NCBI RefSeq assembly: GCF_900109095.1 | Contig: NZ_FNYZ01000007.1 | Span: 1 to 64,000, forward strand | Source: Sphingobium sp. AP50 | GTDB taxonomy: Bacteria; Pseudomonadota; Alphaproteobacteria; Sphingomonadales; Sphingomonadaceae | DNA length: 64,000 nucleotides | Direction of reading: 5' to 3' | In this document: positions 9,064-16,897 of the stretch, piece by piece | How the letters are laid out: each line of letters begins with the position of its first letter | How positions within the stretch are numbered: position 1 is the first letter of the stretch | Notes under the pieces: model-generated | Told to the model about the DNA's origin: nothing | Database searches by the model: none | Seen by the model: only the letters and a program-made list of their open reading frames with translations | Made by a program: the position numbers and the translations under genes

Positions 9064-9477
9064 CGAAACCTCCTTTGAAAATCTCTTCAAGAGGTTCTCT
9101 TTTCCGCACGGGCTCCGGCCGACGGGGTCAAGGAGCGCGGCGCAGCCGCGACCGCGCAGCGGCGATGGGGGTCACGATTTTTTCTGGCGCGACCAGGTCT
9201 CACGATGGCGCGCCGACGTCACCCGCCAGGAAAAATGGTGGGGCCCCGTCGTCCTTGAGGCCGGCGGTGACCCCGTGCCATCCTTCCGATACGTTGAGAG
9301 AAGAAGAGGCAGCGTTGTCGGGGGCTCGATGCCCCCGGCGACGCTGGGATCTTGGCACACCCTCTCCGTCGCGGACCCTTTCAAGCGCGAATCCTCGCCC
9401 TGCACAGCCCATAAAAAAGACGGGCAGCGCGCAGCGCAGCCGGTCCAGAACCCTCATGAGCGCGGTAAACGTCCCGC
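9064..9477. other. Non-coding gap with one large stem-loop
   Basis: No gene is supported here. The main structure is at 9311-9345, where AGCGTTGTCGGGGGC pairs with GCCCCCGGCGACGCT over 15 positions (two G-T pairs) around a 5-base loop, with no T-run. The part next to 9063 should hold the promoter of the DUF2493 gene, but no convincing -35/-10 pair was seen. Confidence 0.4.
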
Positions 9478-9717
9478 TCAATGGGGAGCACCAAATGGCC
9501 GGCTTTGTGGCGGCACATAGGCTTCGAACGGGTTACCCTCGGCAAGATGGCCGAAGGGCGTCATAACATAGTCATTGCCATCCCGGCCGACGCCACAAAG
9601 CACGAAACGCTTTTCGTCGGTGACGGCGTCGCGACATTCCATCAGCGCGAGATTGCCATCTTCGGCGGCGCGCATCAGGGTCCGAAAATTCTTCAGATGA
9701 TGGTCTGGAATAGCCAT
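9478..9717 (-). CDS. Small conserved plasmid protein (DUF6117-like)
   Basis: A 79-residue protein starting MAIPDHHLKNFRTLMRAA and containing VLCGVGRDGNDYVMTPFGHLA. I recall this as a family common on sphingomonad plasmids and ICEs (DUF6117), without an experimental function. The start at 9717 has GGAGG 6 bases upstream, better than the alternative ATG at 9729. It lies downstream of the second DUF2493 gene on the same strand, with a short gap. The family name is from memory and should be treated as tentative; that this is a real gene is well supported by its ribosome site and composition. Confidence 0.72.
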   Translation of the reverse strand: MAIPDHHLKNFRTLMRAAEDGNLALMECRDAVTDEKRFVLCGVGRDGNDYVMTPFGHLAEGNPFEAYVPPQSRPFGAPH

Positions 9718-9790
9718 GTGGGCCTCCATGGTGGACACGGTCCAGACCGTTTCAGTGGCCTGGACCAGAGGAAAATGCGGCGGCAGATCG

Positions 9791-10792
9791 TCAAACCGGC
9801 ATGCGCGTCGGCGTCTGCTGCGCAGGCGCCTGATCGCTGACACGGAAGGCGTGGATCGGCGTGCCGGCCTCACGCAGGACCTGGTAGAGGTTCGCTTGCA
9901 GTCCCGACCCCTCGCACAGGATCGCCTCGACGGGGCGCAGCTCAGCGAGTTTGCGATTACGCGTGAAGGGCGCCTTGCGGCCGCCGCCGAAGAGGCCGTA
10001 GGCCACCAGCGGCACGCCATTGCCTTTGCGCGCCGCCCAGGCGGCCGCGATTTGATCGACGCCCTTGCGCTGGCCGGTCGTGACCAGCGTCATATGCGGC
10101 ACCCGGCGCTTGATCTCGTCAAGCCGCTCCCAGATCTTGGCCCAGTCGTGCCAGGAGGCCGGTCCCGACACCACGACGATCGGGCCTTGCGGCGCATGCC
10201 GCTCGCGGGTCGCAAGCTGGCGGGCACGCAGGAAATCGAGCGCTGCGATCTGGCTCGCGGTCGAGGCGGACGACGCCTTCGTGCCGCGCGCGGGCGACCA
10301 GGGCCGACCGCTGAGCGCCCGATACATTTCGGCGGCATAGTCGCGCATGCACTCCATCGCCTCGCGCTGTTCGGTGGTCGATTGGCAGAGAAGCTGTTTG
10401 TCCTCCATCTCCCGGTTGAATATTTCGGAGGGGTCCTGACGACGGGCCATGTCCCCCACCTCGTCGGCCAGCGCCTGTTCACGGCGCTCGAGTTTGCCGG
10501 CTGTAAAATGGAAGCTGTTGACGAAGCCCCAGGCGATTTCGGCTGCGAGCGGCTCGAGCCTCGTGCCCGTAAACAGGTCGAAGATGGCAGCGATCACGCC
10601 GCCGCATTCCGCCTGGGCCGCGAGCGGCTCGGGCATCTCATGTTCGCCCGGCTCGTCACCAAATTCGACGATCGAGAGTCCAAGCGGCTCGCCAAAGGCG
10701 GCCTGGAATTCGGGGGTGGCGGTGATCTCGGCATAAAGGGTAGGTAGGTCCGCAAAGCGATCGATCCTGCGGATGGGTTGATGCTGGGTCAT
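9791..10792 (-). CDS. DUF2493 / SLOG-like domain protein (copy 2)
   Basis: Paralogue of the 8119-9063 product with the same architecture. A helical N-terminal region (1-190) contains CQSTTEQREAMECMRDYAAEMYRA. The C-terminal DUF2493 domain runs from PIVVVSGPASWHDWAKIWERLD through LVTTGQRKGVDQIAAAWAARK to FTRNRKLAELRPVEAILCEG. The shared DYAA/DHAA helix and the SGxxxW turn show the two copies arose by duplication or by gain of related cassettes. AAGGA lies 9 bases before the ATG. Function is unknown; the fold suggests nucleotide-derivative binding. Confidence 0.82.
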   Translation of the reverse strand: MTQHQPIRRIDRFADLPTLYAEITATPEFQAAFGEPLGLSIVEFGDEPGEHEMPEPLAAQAECGGVIAAIFDLFTGTRLEPLAAEIAWGFVNSFHFTAGKLERREQALADEVGDMARRQDPSEIFNREMEDKQLLCQSTTEQREAMECMRDYAAEMYRALSGRPWSPARGTKASSASTASQIAALDFLRARQLATRERHAPQGPIVVVSGPASWHDWAKIWERLDEIKRRVPHMTLVTTGQRKGVDQIAAAWAARKGNGVPLVAYGLFGGGRKAPFTRNRKLAELRPVEAILCEGSGLQANLYQVLREAGTPIHAFRVSDQAPAQQTPTRMPV

Positions 10793-10869
10793 GACGACAT
10801 GTCCTTATAAAAGCGGTTGAGGAAACGGAGGCCGGGAGCGCGCGGAACGCCCCCGGCCGGCTCCCGTCG

Positions 10870-11328
10870 TCAGAAGGGGACCTCGTCATCAATGTCGCCG
10901 CCCGCGCCCATCAGCCCCCCGTCGGCGCCTGCCGTGCTGTCCCCAAAGCCGCCACCCGATGGCGTGTCGCTGCCACGCGTGCCCCGCGTGACCGGTCCGA
11001 AATCGTCCCGCCGCTGGGGCCGACGCCAGGCGACGCGATAGCCTTCCTCATCGGTTCCGAAGAGCGCGATCGAGAGCGGTTCGGGAAGGCTGGGATCATC
11101 GATCGAACCCTGGAGGAAGACCTCGCCGGTGGAGTTGGACGTCTGCGGCCACAGCGCCCCGATCTGCACCCAGCGCTTGCCGACATTGAGGGTGACGATC
11201 TCGTAGGCGGGTGCCCGCTCGTTCTGGCTCTGGACCGGACGAAGCCCTAATTGGGGGAGATCGATACTGCGGGTCGCGATCGCCCCCAACAGACGTCCGT
11301 TCTGCTGCTTGATTTCACCGATGTTCAT
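10870..11328 (-). CDS. DUF736 family protein with an SSB-like acidic tail
   Basis: Residues 1-110 match the DUF736 family of rhizobial and sphingomonad mobile elements (MNIGEIKQQNGRLLGAI, IVTLNVGKRWVQIGALW). Here the domain is followed by an Arg-rich stretch and a Gly/Asp-rich linker ending in DIDDEVPF. That end strongly resembles the terminal DDDIPF peptide by which bacterial single-stranded DNA-binding proteins recruit partners. The ATG at 11328 is preceded by AGGA with 7-base spacing. It probably shares a minus-strand transcript with the DUF2493 copy 2 gene downstream. A DNA-transfer or replication role is inferred from tail and context only. Confidence 0.82.
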   Translation of the reverse strand: MNIGEIKQQNGRLLGAIATRSIDLPQLGLRPVQSQNERAPAYEIVTLNVGKRWVQIGALWPQTSNSTGEVFLQGSIDDPSLPEPLSIALFGTDEEGYRVAWRRPQRRDDFGPVTRGTRGSDTPSGGGFGDSTAGADGGLMGAGGDIDDEVPF

Positions 11329-11841
11329 GTGCCTATCCTTTGCGAATGTCTCTCCGAACCCATTTCGGCGACACTCTTCAAAGACCCATCTTTTCTCTGG
11401 GGGCTGGCGCTGGCCTCGCTCGAAGGCACCAGGCAGCCGCCCATCCTCCCCATCGCAATGGGGAGCTATGATTTCACGCCCAGGAGAGAGTATCGGACAG
11501 GCTGGTCTCCCATGCCCGCTGCACGGGCCGACCGGCCCGCGCCACCCTCCCCCGGCAGGCCCTCGCCTTTGCTCTTCCCGGAAGGGGATCGAAGCCCGAA
11601 GGGACGGGACCGGCGCAGCCGGGCCCGATCGGAGCACAGCTCCGACAAGAGCCCCGGTGCCCGCGACGCGGGCATCCGCCAAAACCCCTCCTTGCTGCAA
11701 CCTCGAACATGCCTGCTGGCGCTCGATCACCTGCGCCGGGCCTCGGGCATGTGTCGCGCGTGGTCCCTGACGGCACCGCACCGCTTGATCTCATGTTGCC
11801 ATTATGTTCTTATGATGACCAAGCTTCAACGGGGACCTTCC
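11329..11841. other. GC-rich intergenic region between divergent genes
   Basis: About 510 bases between the DUF736 gene (minus) and the 11842 gene (plus). Apparent reading frames here are short, out of phase with neighbours and lack ribosome sites. The segment from 11780 to 11820 is locally AT-richer and is the best place for the rightward promoter. No repeat or hairpin stood out. Confidence 0.35.
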
Positions 11842-12252
11842 ATGCGCGCCTGGCTAACCAATTACGACTTCATCCTGCCGCTGATCGATGCGGTCAATGA
11901 CCCGGATCTGCCCGACATACGCAGCGCGCTGGCGGCGCTATCACTGGGTGAGGGTCTCGACAGCGGTTATTATGCCGCGCAGGAAATGGCGGACGCGGTG
12001 ACGCTGGTCTGGAGCGAGGCGCAGGACAAGGTACCGGTCGCCCACGGCGAAGCCGTACGCCATCTGGGCGATATATTGGCGCGGGATGATCTGGGATATC
12101 AGCGCCTGCTTTACGAGACCGTGGGTACCCTGCTGCCGCAGGATGCAGCCGGTCATCTTGCGTGGCTGGTCGCAAGGATGGCGGAGCGCGCCGACATGTA
12201 TCGGGTCGTGCGGGCCGCGGGCATCGGTTCTCCGGCGCTTCCTGGCCGCTAA
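11842..12252 (+). CDS. Conserved hypothetical helical protein
   Basis: A 136-residue, mostly alpha-helical acidic protein (MRAWLTNYDFILPLIDAV, then ALSLGEGLDSGYYAAQEMADAV). It has no signal peptide or membrane span, and I do not recognise a domain. The ATG at 11842 has GGGGA about 6 bases upstream. An in-frame ATG pair at 11812-11817 is an alternative start. It stands alone on the plus strand among minus-strand plasmid genes. Confidence 0.6.
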   Translation: MRAWLTNYDFILPLIDAVNDPDLPDIRSALAALSLGEGLDSGYYAAQEMADAVTLVWSEAQDKVPVAHGEAVRHLGDILARDDLGYQRLLYETVGTLLPQDAAGHLAWLVARMAERADMYRVVRAAGIGSPALPGR

Positions 12253-12316
12253 GACGCGCGTCGATCTCACTGAAGCGGTGCGGCAGCTGTTTACACGGCC
12301 GCTCAGAACGCCCGTT

Positions 12317-12526
12317 TCAAAGAGCGGGCTGCTTGACCGTCACCAAGATATCGACAGGGGATGCGAACTTGCCGGGCGCGGGCTTACCGACATCGATGCG
12401 CTCGGCCGTGACCCGCTCACCCGATTCGAGGGTGAAGGTGGCATAGCGCTGAGGCATACGACCGAAAATCATCTTCTGGATAGGCCGGCCGGTGGCGGCG
12501 TTCATGATGGTGGCCGTGATGCTCAT
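12317..12526 (-). CDS. Possible small hypothetical protein
   Basis: A 69-residue frame (MSITATIMNAATGRPIQKMIFGR) with a balanced composition suggesting a small beta-rich protein. No strong ribosome site precedes the ATG and no family is recognised. I include it because its composition is protein-like and the opposite strand has nothing better, but it may be spurious. Confidence 0.38.
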   Translation of the reverse strand: MSITATIMNAATGRPIQKMIFGRMPQRYATFTLESGERVTAERIDVGKPAPGKFASPVDILVTVKQPAL

Positions 12527-12635
12527 GGCGTGCCGATAGCCGAGCGCACAGGCGATTGTCCACGGCTCGCAACCCCGTCACAGGAAGCCGTCCAGATTTG
12601 AAGGGTCGCCCGCTATCACGAGCAGCCCTGCGCTT

Positions 12636-13302
12636 CCGATTGTCTTTGCCCCATCCAATGCCATTCTTGGCAGCAAGGCACGCTTTCCAGTCCGGCGTAT
12701 CTTCTGCGTGGGACAGAATTATGCCGACCATGTCCGCGAGATGGGATCGGACCCGGACCGGCAGGAGCCGTTCTTCTTCACCAAGCCCGCCGATGCAATC
12801 GTGCCGAGCGGCGCGTACCTTGCCTTTCCGGCGCGCACGCAGGACCTACATCATGAGATCGAGCTGGTGACCGACCTGGGCCAGGGTGGGTCGCATATCG
12901 CCGTCGCGGACGCGTCTGCCTGCATCTACGGCCATGCAGTTGGTCTGGACCTGACCCGACGCGATCTCCAGGCTGCGGCAAAAAAGGCGGGTAGACCCTG
13001 GGACATGGCAAAGGGGTTCGATCAGTCCGCGCCGATCGGCCTGCTCGTACCGGGAGAGCCACCCGCAGCGGGCGCCATCGACCTCACTATCGTTGGTGCA
13101 TCGCGACAGACCGGCGATCTGTCGCAGATGATCTGGAGCGTAGCTGAGATCATCACGATCCTATCGACCTATGTCGCGCTGGCACCGGGCGATCTTATCT
13201 TCACCGGCACGCCGGCGAGGGGTTGGGCCGATCAAACCCGGCGAGACGATCAGGGCCACGATAGCCGGCGTTCCGCCAGTCGAGGTTCGTTTTCTGGCCT
13301 GA
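12636..13302 (+). pseudogene. Fumarylacetoacetate hydrolase family gene, frameshifted
   Basis: Translation gives a nearly full FAH-family enzyme: FPVRRIFCVGQNYADH, TKPADAIVPSG, DLHHEIELV, VGLDLTRRDLQAAAKKAG, GDLSQMIWSVAEII and GDLIFTGTPA. Two defects are visible. No start codon with a ribosome site precedes the conserved N-terminus. After GTPA (about 13211-13220) the frame breaks; skipping one base in GCGAGGGGTTGGG restores a C-terminus reading GVGPIKPGETIRATIAGV and a TGA at 13300-13302. The family uses a metal to hydrolyse C-C bonds in aromatic catabolism. It is unrelated to neighbouring plasmid genes and looks like decayed cargo. A sequencing error could mimic the frameshift but not the missing start. 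Confidence 0.75.
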
Positions 13303-13367
13303 TCCACGCGCCACGGGAGTGGACCGCTGCCCGACCGCCTTCCCGCCGACGGCCGCGGGCCCAGGGA

Positions 13368-14093
13368 TCAATCACTGCAGCGAGTCCATTCATAGAGGAG
13401 ATGGGCGTCGGGGTCGGTGGCATCGCCCATGGCGATACGAATCTGTCGTCCATCGCAGGCGAAGCCGGCAGCGCGCGGCAGGGTCAGATAGGATCCGGCG
13501 ATGATGATATCGCCGGACCGCACGGCATCGACCCTGCGCTCGATGCCAAGGTTGCGCCCGTCCCAGGGCGCATGGATGAGCCTTAATATGTCGCCTGGTT
13601 TGATGGTGCGCTTGAACTGGGCCAGCGACAAGCGGGGCTCGACTGGATTTTGCAGCTCCGTTCGTGCTGCCAAGCGCATCCAATAATCTTTGCCGATCGC
13701 GACCTCGCTGAAGAAGCTGACCGACATATAGTCCTGATAGATGTTCGAACGCATAAAACCGAAGCGCTCGATCTGGTCGCGGACCGCGGCGAGCAACGCG
13801 TCCCGCAACAGGGGGTCTCGCAGGTCCATAGGCGTGTCGGCGATCTCCAGCTTGATCTTTCGCCCGCCCGCAAAGCGCGTGCGGACGAGCGAGAATCCAA
13901 GCGCGGGAAATTGGCAGCGCAGATGGACATCGATCCGGGCGCATAGGGATGCAAGGTCTTCGCGTGCGCGGAACAGGTCGCCGGTATAGGCGAAATTGCC
14001 CCGCTCGTCAGTGGGTGTCTCGCTGTAGAGAAGGGGTTCGTTGCCCGCGATTGCGTGTGCGGCATCGACTGGCGATCCAATGCTGTGGGTCAT
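13368..14093 (-). CDS. Conserved hypothetical protein
   Basis: A 241-residue soluble protein with no signal peptide. The N-terminal half includes ETPTDERGNFAYTGDLFRARE and a basic strand FAGGRKIKLEIADTP. The middle part has RSNIYQDYMSVSFFSEV, and the C-terminus is acidic. No enzymatic motif is recognised. AGGAG lies 7 bases before the ATG, so the start is secure. It is transcribed as a single gene from a long structured intergenic region. No function can be assigned. Confidence 0.7.
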   Translation of the reverse strand: MTHSIGSPVDAAHAIAGNEPLLYSETPTDERGNFAYTGDLFRAREDLASLCARIDVHLRCQFPALGFSLVRTRFAGGRKIKLEIADTPMDLRDPLLRDALLAAVRDQIERFGFMRSNIYQDYMSVSFFSEVAIGKDYWMRLAARTELQNPVEPRLSLAQFKRTIKPGDILRLIHAPWDGRNLGIERRVDAVRSGDIIIAGSYLTLPRAAGFACDGRQIRIAMGDATDPDAHLLYEWTRCSD

Positions 14094-14302
14094 GAAATGT
14101 CTCCTGGGAAAGCGCCGGACGACGTTCGCCCCGGCCCACAGCTCAGCCTCCTCCTCCCCTTCTAATACCCGAAGCGGTGATGGATCGCGCGAACGCCTGT
14201 CGTCCGCGTCGTAAGACGGCTTGGCTTTTGCCCATATTTCAGTAAGGCTTGGGGCGTCCGCCAGCAGGCGGGCCGAGGCGTGGAAACCTCGTTCCAGTAG
14301 AG

Positions 14303-14357
14303 CCGGTCGTTTGCTCCTAACGACCGGGTGGCGGGCATATATGTCCAGGCCACCCGG
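14303..14357 (+). repeat. Two overlapping, mutually exclusive hairpins
   Basis: CCGGTCGTT (14303-14311) pairs perfectly with AACGACCGG (14319-14327). CCGGGTGGC (14324-14332) pairs perfectly with GCCACCCGG (14349-14357). The two 9-bp stems share bases 14324-14327, so only one can form fully at a time. This is the layout of an attenuator or RNA switch. The base pairing is seen directly; function is inferred. Confidence 0.55.
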
Positions 14358-14415
14358 CTAAAGGTGCTCGCGCTCGTCTACTGGCGGGTTTTCCAACACC
14401 CGGTTCTCAGGGGCC

Positions 14416-14446
14416 GCACGCCTTGCATCTTCATGACAAGGCGTGC
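14416..14446 (+). repeat. Perfect 10-bp stem-loop upstream of a small gene
   Basis: GCACGCCTTG and CAAGGCGTGC flank an 11-base loop and end 27 bases before the ATG at 14474. No T-run follows, so it is more likely a leader or processing structure than a simple terminator. It is the third hairpin in the 14094-14473 non-coding stretch, which shows no other gene. Confidence 0.5.
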
Positions 14447-14473
14447 CGCCGGCTGAGCGGCCGGGAGCGGCAC

Positions 14474-14644
14474 ATGTCCACACAATCGAACACAGCACAG
14501 AGACGCGCGCTGGCGATCGCCTATATGGAGAAGGCGCTCGCCGAACTCGAGGCCGACGAGGACGCCATCGTCGCGATGCGGTTACAGCACGCCCTTGATG
14601 TTGCGCGAGGGGAAGAAGCACCGCAACCCTCAGTCAAGGACTGA
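14474..14644 (+). CDS. Small acidic helical protein
   Basis: A 56-residue protein (STQSNTAQRRALAIAYMEK, then ALAELEADEDAIVAMRLQHAL) forecast as two amphipathic helices. GGAG at 14464-14467 gives 6-base spacing to this ATG, so the upstream in-frame ATG at 14423 is not needed. It is preceded by a tandem of hairpins. Unknown function; a small DNA-binding or modulator role is possible. Confidence 0.6.
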   Translation: MSTQSNTAQRRALAIAYMEKALAELEADEDAIVAMRLQHALDVARGEEAPQPSVKD

Positions 14645-14810
14645 TATTTGCAGAGATCTCCGTCGAGCGGCATGAGCGAAGCATGAGGCGGGCGACCCCG
14701 CGCTGTGCCAGGATCGTTCGGCGAAGAGTTCAGAATCTACGGCACTTTACTTGATCTTCATTCAAGACGAAGAAGAACGCTGCTCGATTGACCAAGCTAT
14801 GGAGTAAAGC

Positions 14811-15662
14811 ATGACGGACGCGGAAAAGCCCGATCTCACAACGCTCACCGTGCAGCTTTTGAGTGCCTATGTCGGGAATAACAGCGTTGCCGCTGAAGCT
14901 CTGCCCGATTTGATTGCAAAGACTCGCCAGGCTCTTTCAGGAGAAACTGCGCCGGTCATCGCGTCGGCGCCAGACCCTGTCCCGGCCGTCAGTGTGCGGA
15001 AAAGCCTGGCTTCACCCGAGCATATTCTCAGCATGATCGACGGCAAGCCGTACAAGACGCTCAAGCGCCATATCGGTATGCACGGCATGACCCCGGCAGA
15101 ATATCGCAGCCGCTACGGCCTGCCCAAGGACTATCCATTGGTCGCGCCTGTCTATTCCGAGCAGCGGCGCGCCACGGCCGCACGTATCGGGCTTGGTCGA
15201 AAGGGCCGTTCATCCGCAGAGTCGATCCAGTCTGAGCAGGTCGTTTCCGACCCTACGCCAGCCCCTGCGCCACCTCCCCAGCCAGACACTATACCGGCGT
15301 CTGCCGACCTGGCAGCGCCTGAAAAGGGCACGACCACGCCAGCGGTCAAGCCCCGTCGCGGCAAGCTTTCCATCGCGTCAGCCCAGAGTCAGCCCAAAGA
15401 CACCAGCGTGCAGAAACCAAGGGCGGTCAAATCGCCAAAGGCGAAGCCTGCAACACCGCAGGATGCCACTGAGGTCGCCGCATCCAAGATTGCGAGTGTC
15501 CCAGCCGACGAAACACCTCTTACGCCAGCAGCCAAACGCCCCCGTACGAAAAGAGACAAGCCAAGCGCTCCGATCGATGCCGCGCCGGTTGATAACGGCG
15601 CCGCGCCAGCCAAGCGGATTGGACGCCTTCGCAAGCCTAAGGATACTGGACCGGTGGGCTGA
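14811..15662 (+). CDS. MucR/Ros-like transcriptional regulator with long basic tail
   Basis: Residues 1-125 match the MucR/Ros family: an N-terminal oligomerisation region and the DNA-binding core with KPYKTLKRHIGMHGMTPAEYRSRYGLPKDYP. Histidines H87 and H91 are kept, but the position that is Cys in the usual CLED/CLEC metal site is Ser74, so the zinc site is incomplete, as in the zinc-free Ros homologues described from Mesorhizobium. The remaining 155 residues form an Ala/Pro/Lys-rich tail with repeated KPKA and RPRTKR patches, making the protein nearly twice the normal length. MucR proteins bind AT-rich DNA in an H-NS-like way, so this may silence foreign or plasmid genes. GGAG precedes the ATG by 6 bases. 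Confidence 0.83.
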   Translation: MTDAEKPDLTTLTVQLLSAYVGNNSVAAEALPDLIAKTRQALSGETAPVIASAPDPVPAVSVRKSLASPEHILSMIDGKPYKTLKRHIGMHGMTPAEYRSRYGLPKDYPLVAPVYSEQRRATAARIGLGRKGRSSAESIQSEQVVSDPTPAPAPPPQPDTIPASADLAAPEKGTTTPAVKPRRGKLSIASAQSQPKDTSVQKPRAVKSPKAKPATPQDATEVAASKIASVPADETPLTPAAKRPRTKRDKPSAPIDAAPVDNGAAPAKRIGRLRKPKDTGPVG

Positions 15663-15779
15663 ACCGGAACGGTCCATCGCCAGGGATGTCCTCGATTCCA
15701 GGGACGGCGCACGGCTTCTCGTGCGGCGTCGGGCCAGGTGGCAATTCATCGAGCGGTAGCCCGAGGCGACCAAGACCGT

Positions 15780-16262
15780 TCAGCACGTTATGAGGGCGGG
15801 TCCCAAGCCATGATTGCAAAGGGACCTTTGCAAAACCTCTGTCGCTTTGCAGCGATCAAACGCGGTTGTAAACATCTCTATCGTATAGGCGCCGCGTGCC
15901 AAAAGCGCTCGGCTCGACTGCACAAGCTGCGTGCAGGACAATGGCCACTGGCACAGCAGGATATAGGGCCAGCCGGGCTCGGGCGGATCATAATGAGAAA
16001 GCAGGATAGGCTGTGCCTGCAGGGCAGAGGATCGATGGTCGAGCAGATCGGGCGCGACAAGATCGGGACGGCAAAGCGCCAGAAAGTGCGCCAGTTCGAT
16101 CATCTCGAGTTCCGTCTCCACCATGATTGGGTAGAAACGGCCAAGCGACAGGCTCGGCGACGCATATCGCGCGGGGATGTCGATAACGACTATATCGGGC
16201 ATTGCGGCTGTGGACCGGGCATAGACTTGCCGCCTCGCCGCTAGGCTGTCGGTGAGCTTCAT
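15780..16262 (-). CDS. Conserved hypothetical protein
   Basis: A 160-residue protein with no clear signal or membrane segment. It contains DIVVIDIPARYASPSLSLG and ETELEMIELAHFLALCRPD. No domain is recognised. It is the last gene of a minus-strand group with the sigma-region-4-like gene and the DUF932 gene, separated from the former by 78 bases that hold a strong hairpin. Confidence 0.6.
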   Translation of the reverse strand: MKLTDSLAARRQVYARSTAAMPDIVVIDIPARYASPSLSLGRFYPIMVETELEMIELAHFLALCRPDLVAPDLLDHRSSALQAQPILLSHYDPPEPGWPYILLCQWPLSCTQLVQSSRALLARGAYTIEMFTTAFDRCKATEVLQRSLCNHGLGPALITC

Positions 16263-16300
16263 GCGAACAAATCTTCTTCAGCGGCGCCCAGGGATCAAGC

Positions 16301-16329
16301 GGAAGCTTCGCCGATCCGGCGAAACTTCC
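16301..16329 (-). repeat. Long inverted repeat between two genes
   Basis: GGAAGCTTCGCCG and CGGCGAAACTTCC pair over 13 positions with one mismatch around a 3-base loop. It lies in the 78-base gap between the stop at 16341 and the start at 16262. No T-run, so it may be a processing or attenuation hairpin. Confidence 0.5.
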
Positions 16330-16340
16330 CGACACCCTCA

Positions 16341-16853
16341 TCACATTGGCCGGTCGAGATGGTGGGCGATGGCGGACAGGCATTGCGCCAGCCGTCGTTC
16401 GACCATGAGGACGTCGCAAGCCTGGAGCCAGGCGACCTGATCGATGTCGAGGCCGCCGATCCGGTGCAGCAGATAGGCGGTGCGCGCCTCGTCGGGCAGG
16501 CCAGCCAATGCCATCCAATGGTGCGTGTTCAGTGCCCGCGGCATAGCGGTTGGCAGAAGGGCCGCCCAATCGACAAGGACCCAGGCCCGGACCCAGACGC
16601 CAGCGGTGGACGGGGCAACCTCCGTCTCCCCCTCGTCGATCGTCACCACGTCGAGGGTGAAGTCGGGAAGGCGTGCCATGCTGACGGCGGGCCCGGCGAT
16701 CGCGGGTGGCGCCGCGGCGTCGAGGTGCACCTCGATCCCGGTGACCCATCCGCGAGCGCGCGCGCCGAGCAGAACGACGAGCCTACGCCAGAAAGGCGCA
16801 CGCAGGGGGCTCCGCACCTCCGTACGGAGGGCGGTAAAGATGTTCGCGATCAT
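16341..16853 (-). CDS. Protein with a C-terminal sigma-70 region 4-like helix-turn-helix
   Basis: The last 55 residues (LPDEARTAYLLHRIGGLDIDQVAWLQ, then CDVLMVERRLAQCLSAI) align well by eye with ECF sigma region 4, compared for example with LPEKTRTIYLLHRREGLSYAQIA in the true sigma factor at 32008-32544. The first 110 residues are unlike sigma region 2 and look like a small alpha/beta domain, so this is not a normal sigma factor. It may bind DNA or polymerase as a plasmid regulator. AAGGA precedes the ATG. It is followed by the 15780-16262 gene and preceded by DUF932 on the same strand. Confidence 0.62.
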   Translation of the reverse strand: MIANIFTALRTEVRSPLRAPFWRRLVVLLGARARGWVTGIEVHLDAAAPPAIAGPAVSMARLPDFTLDVVTIDEGETEVAPSTAGVWVRAWVLVDWAALLPTAMPRALNTHHWMALAGLPDEARTAYLLHRIGGLDIDQVAWLQACDVLMVERRLAQCLSAIAHHLDRPM

Positions 16854-16897
16854 GATGAAAATCCTTGTGCGGGGACGCTCTGCGCCCGGGATGGGGT

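Noticed and set aside
9716..10747. A 343-codon plus-strand frame over the second DUF2493 gene.
   Set aside because: Antisense to conserved DUF2493 motifs, no ribosome site and no recognisable domain.
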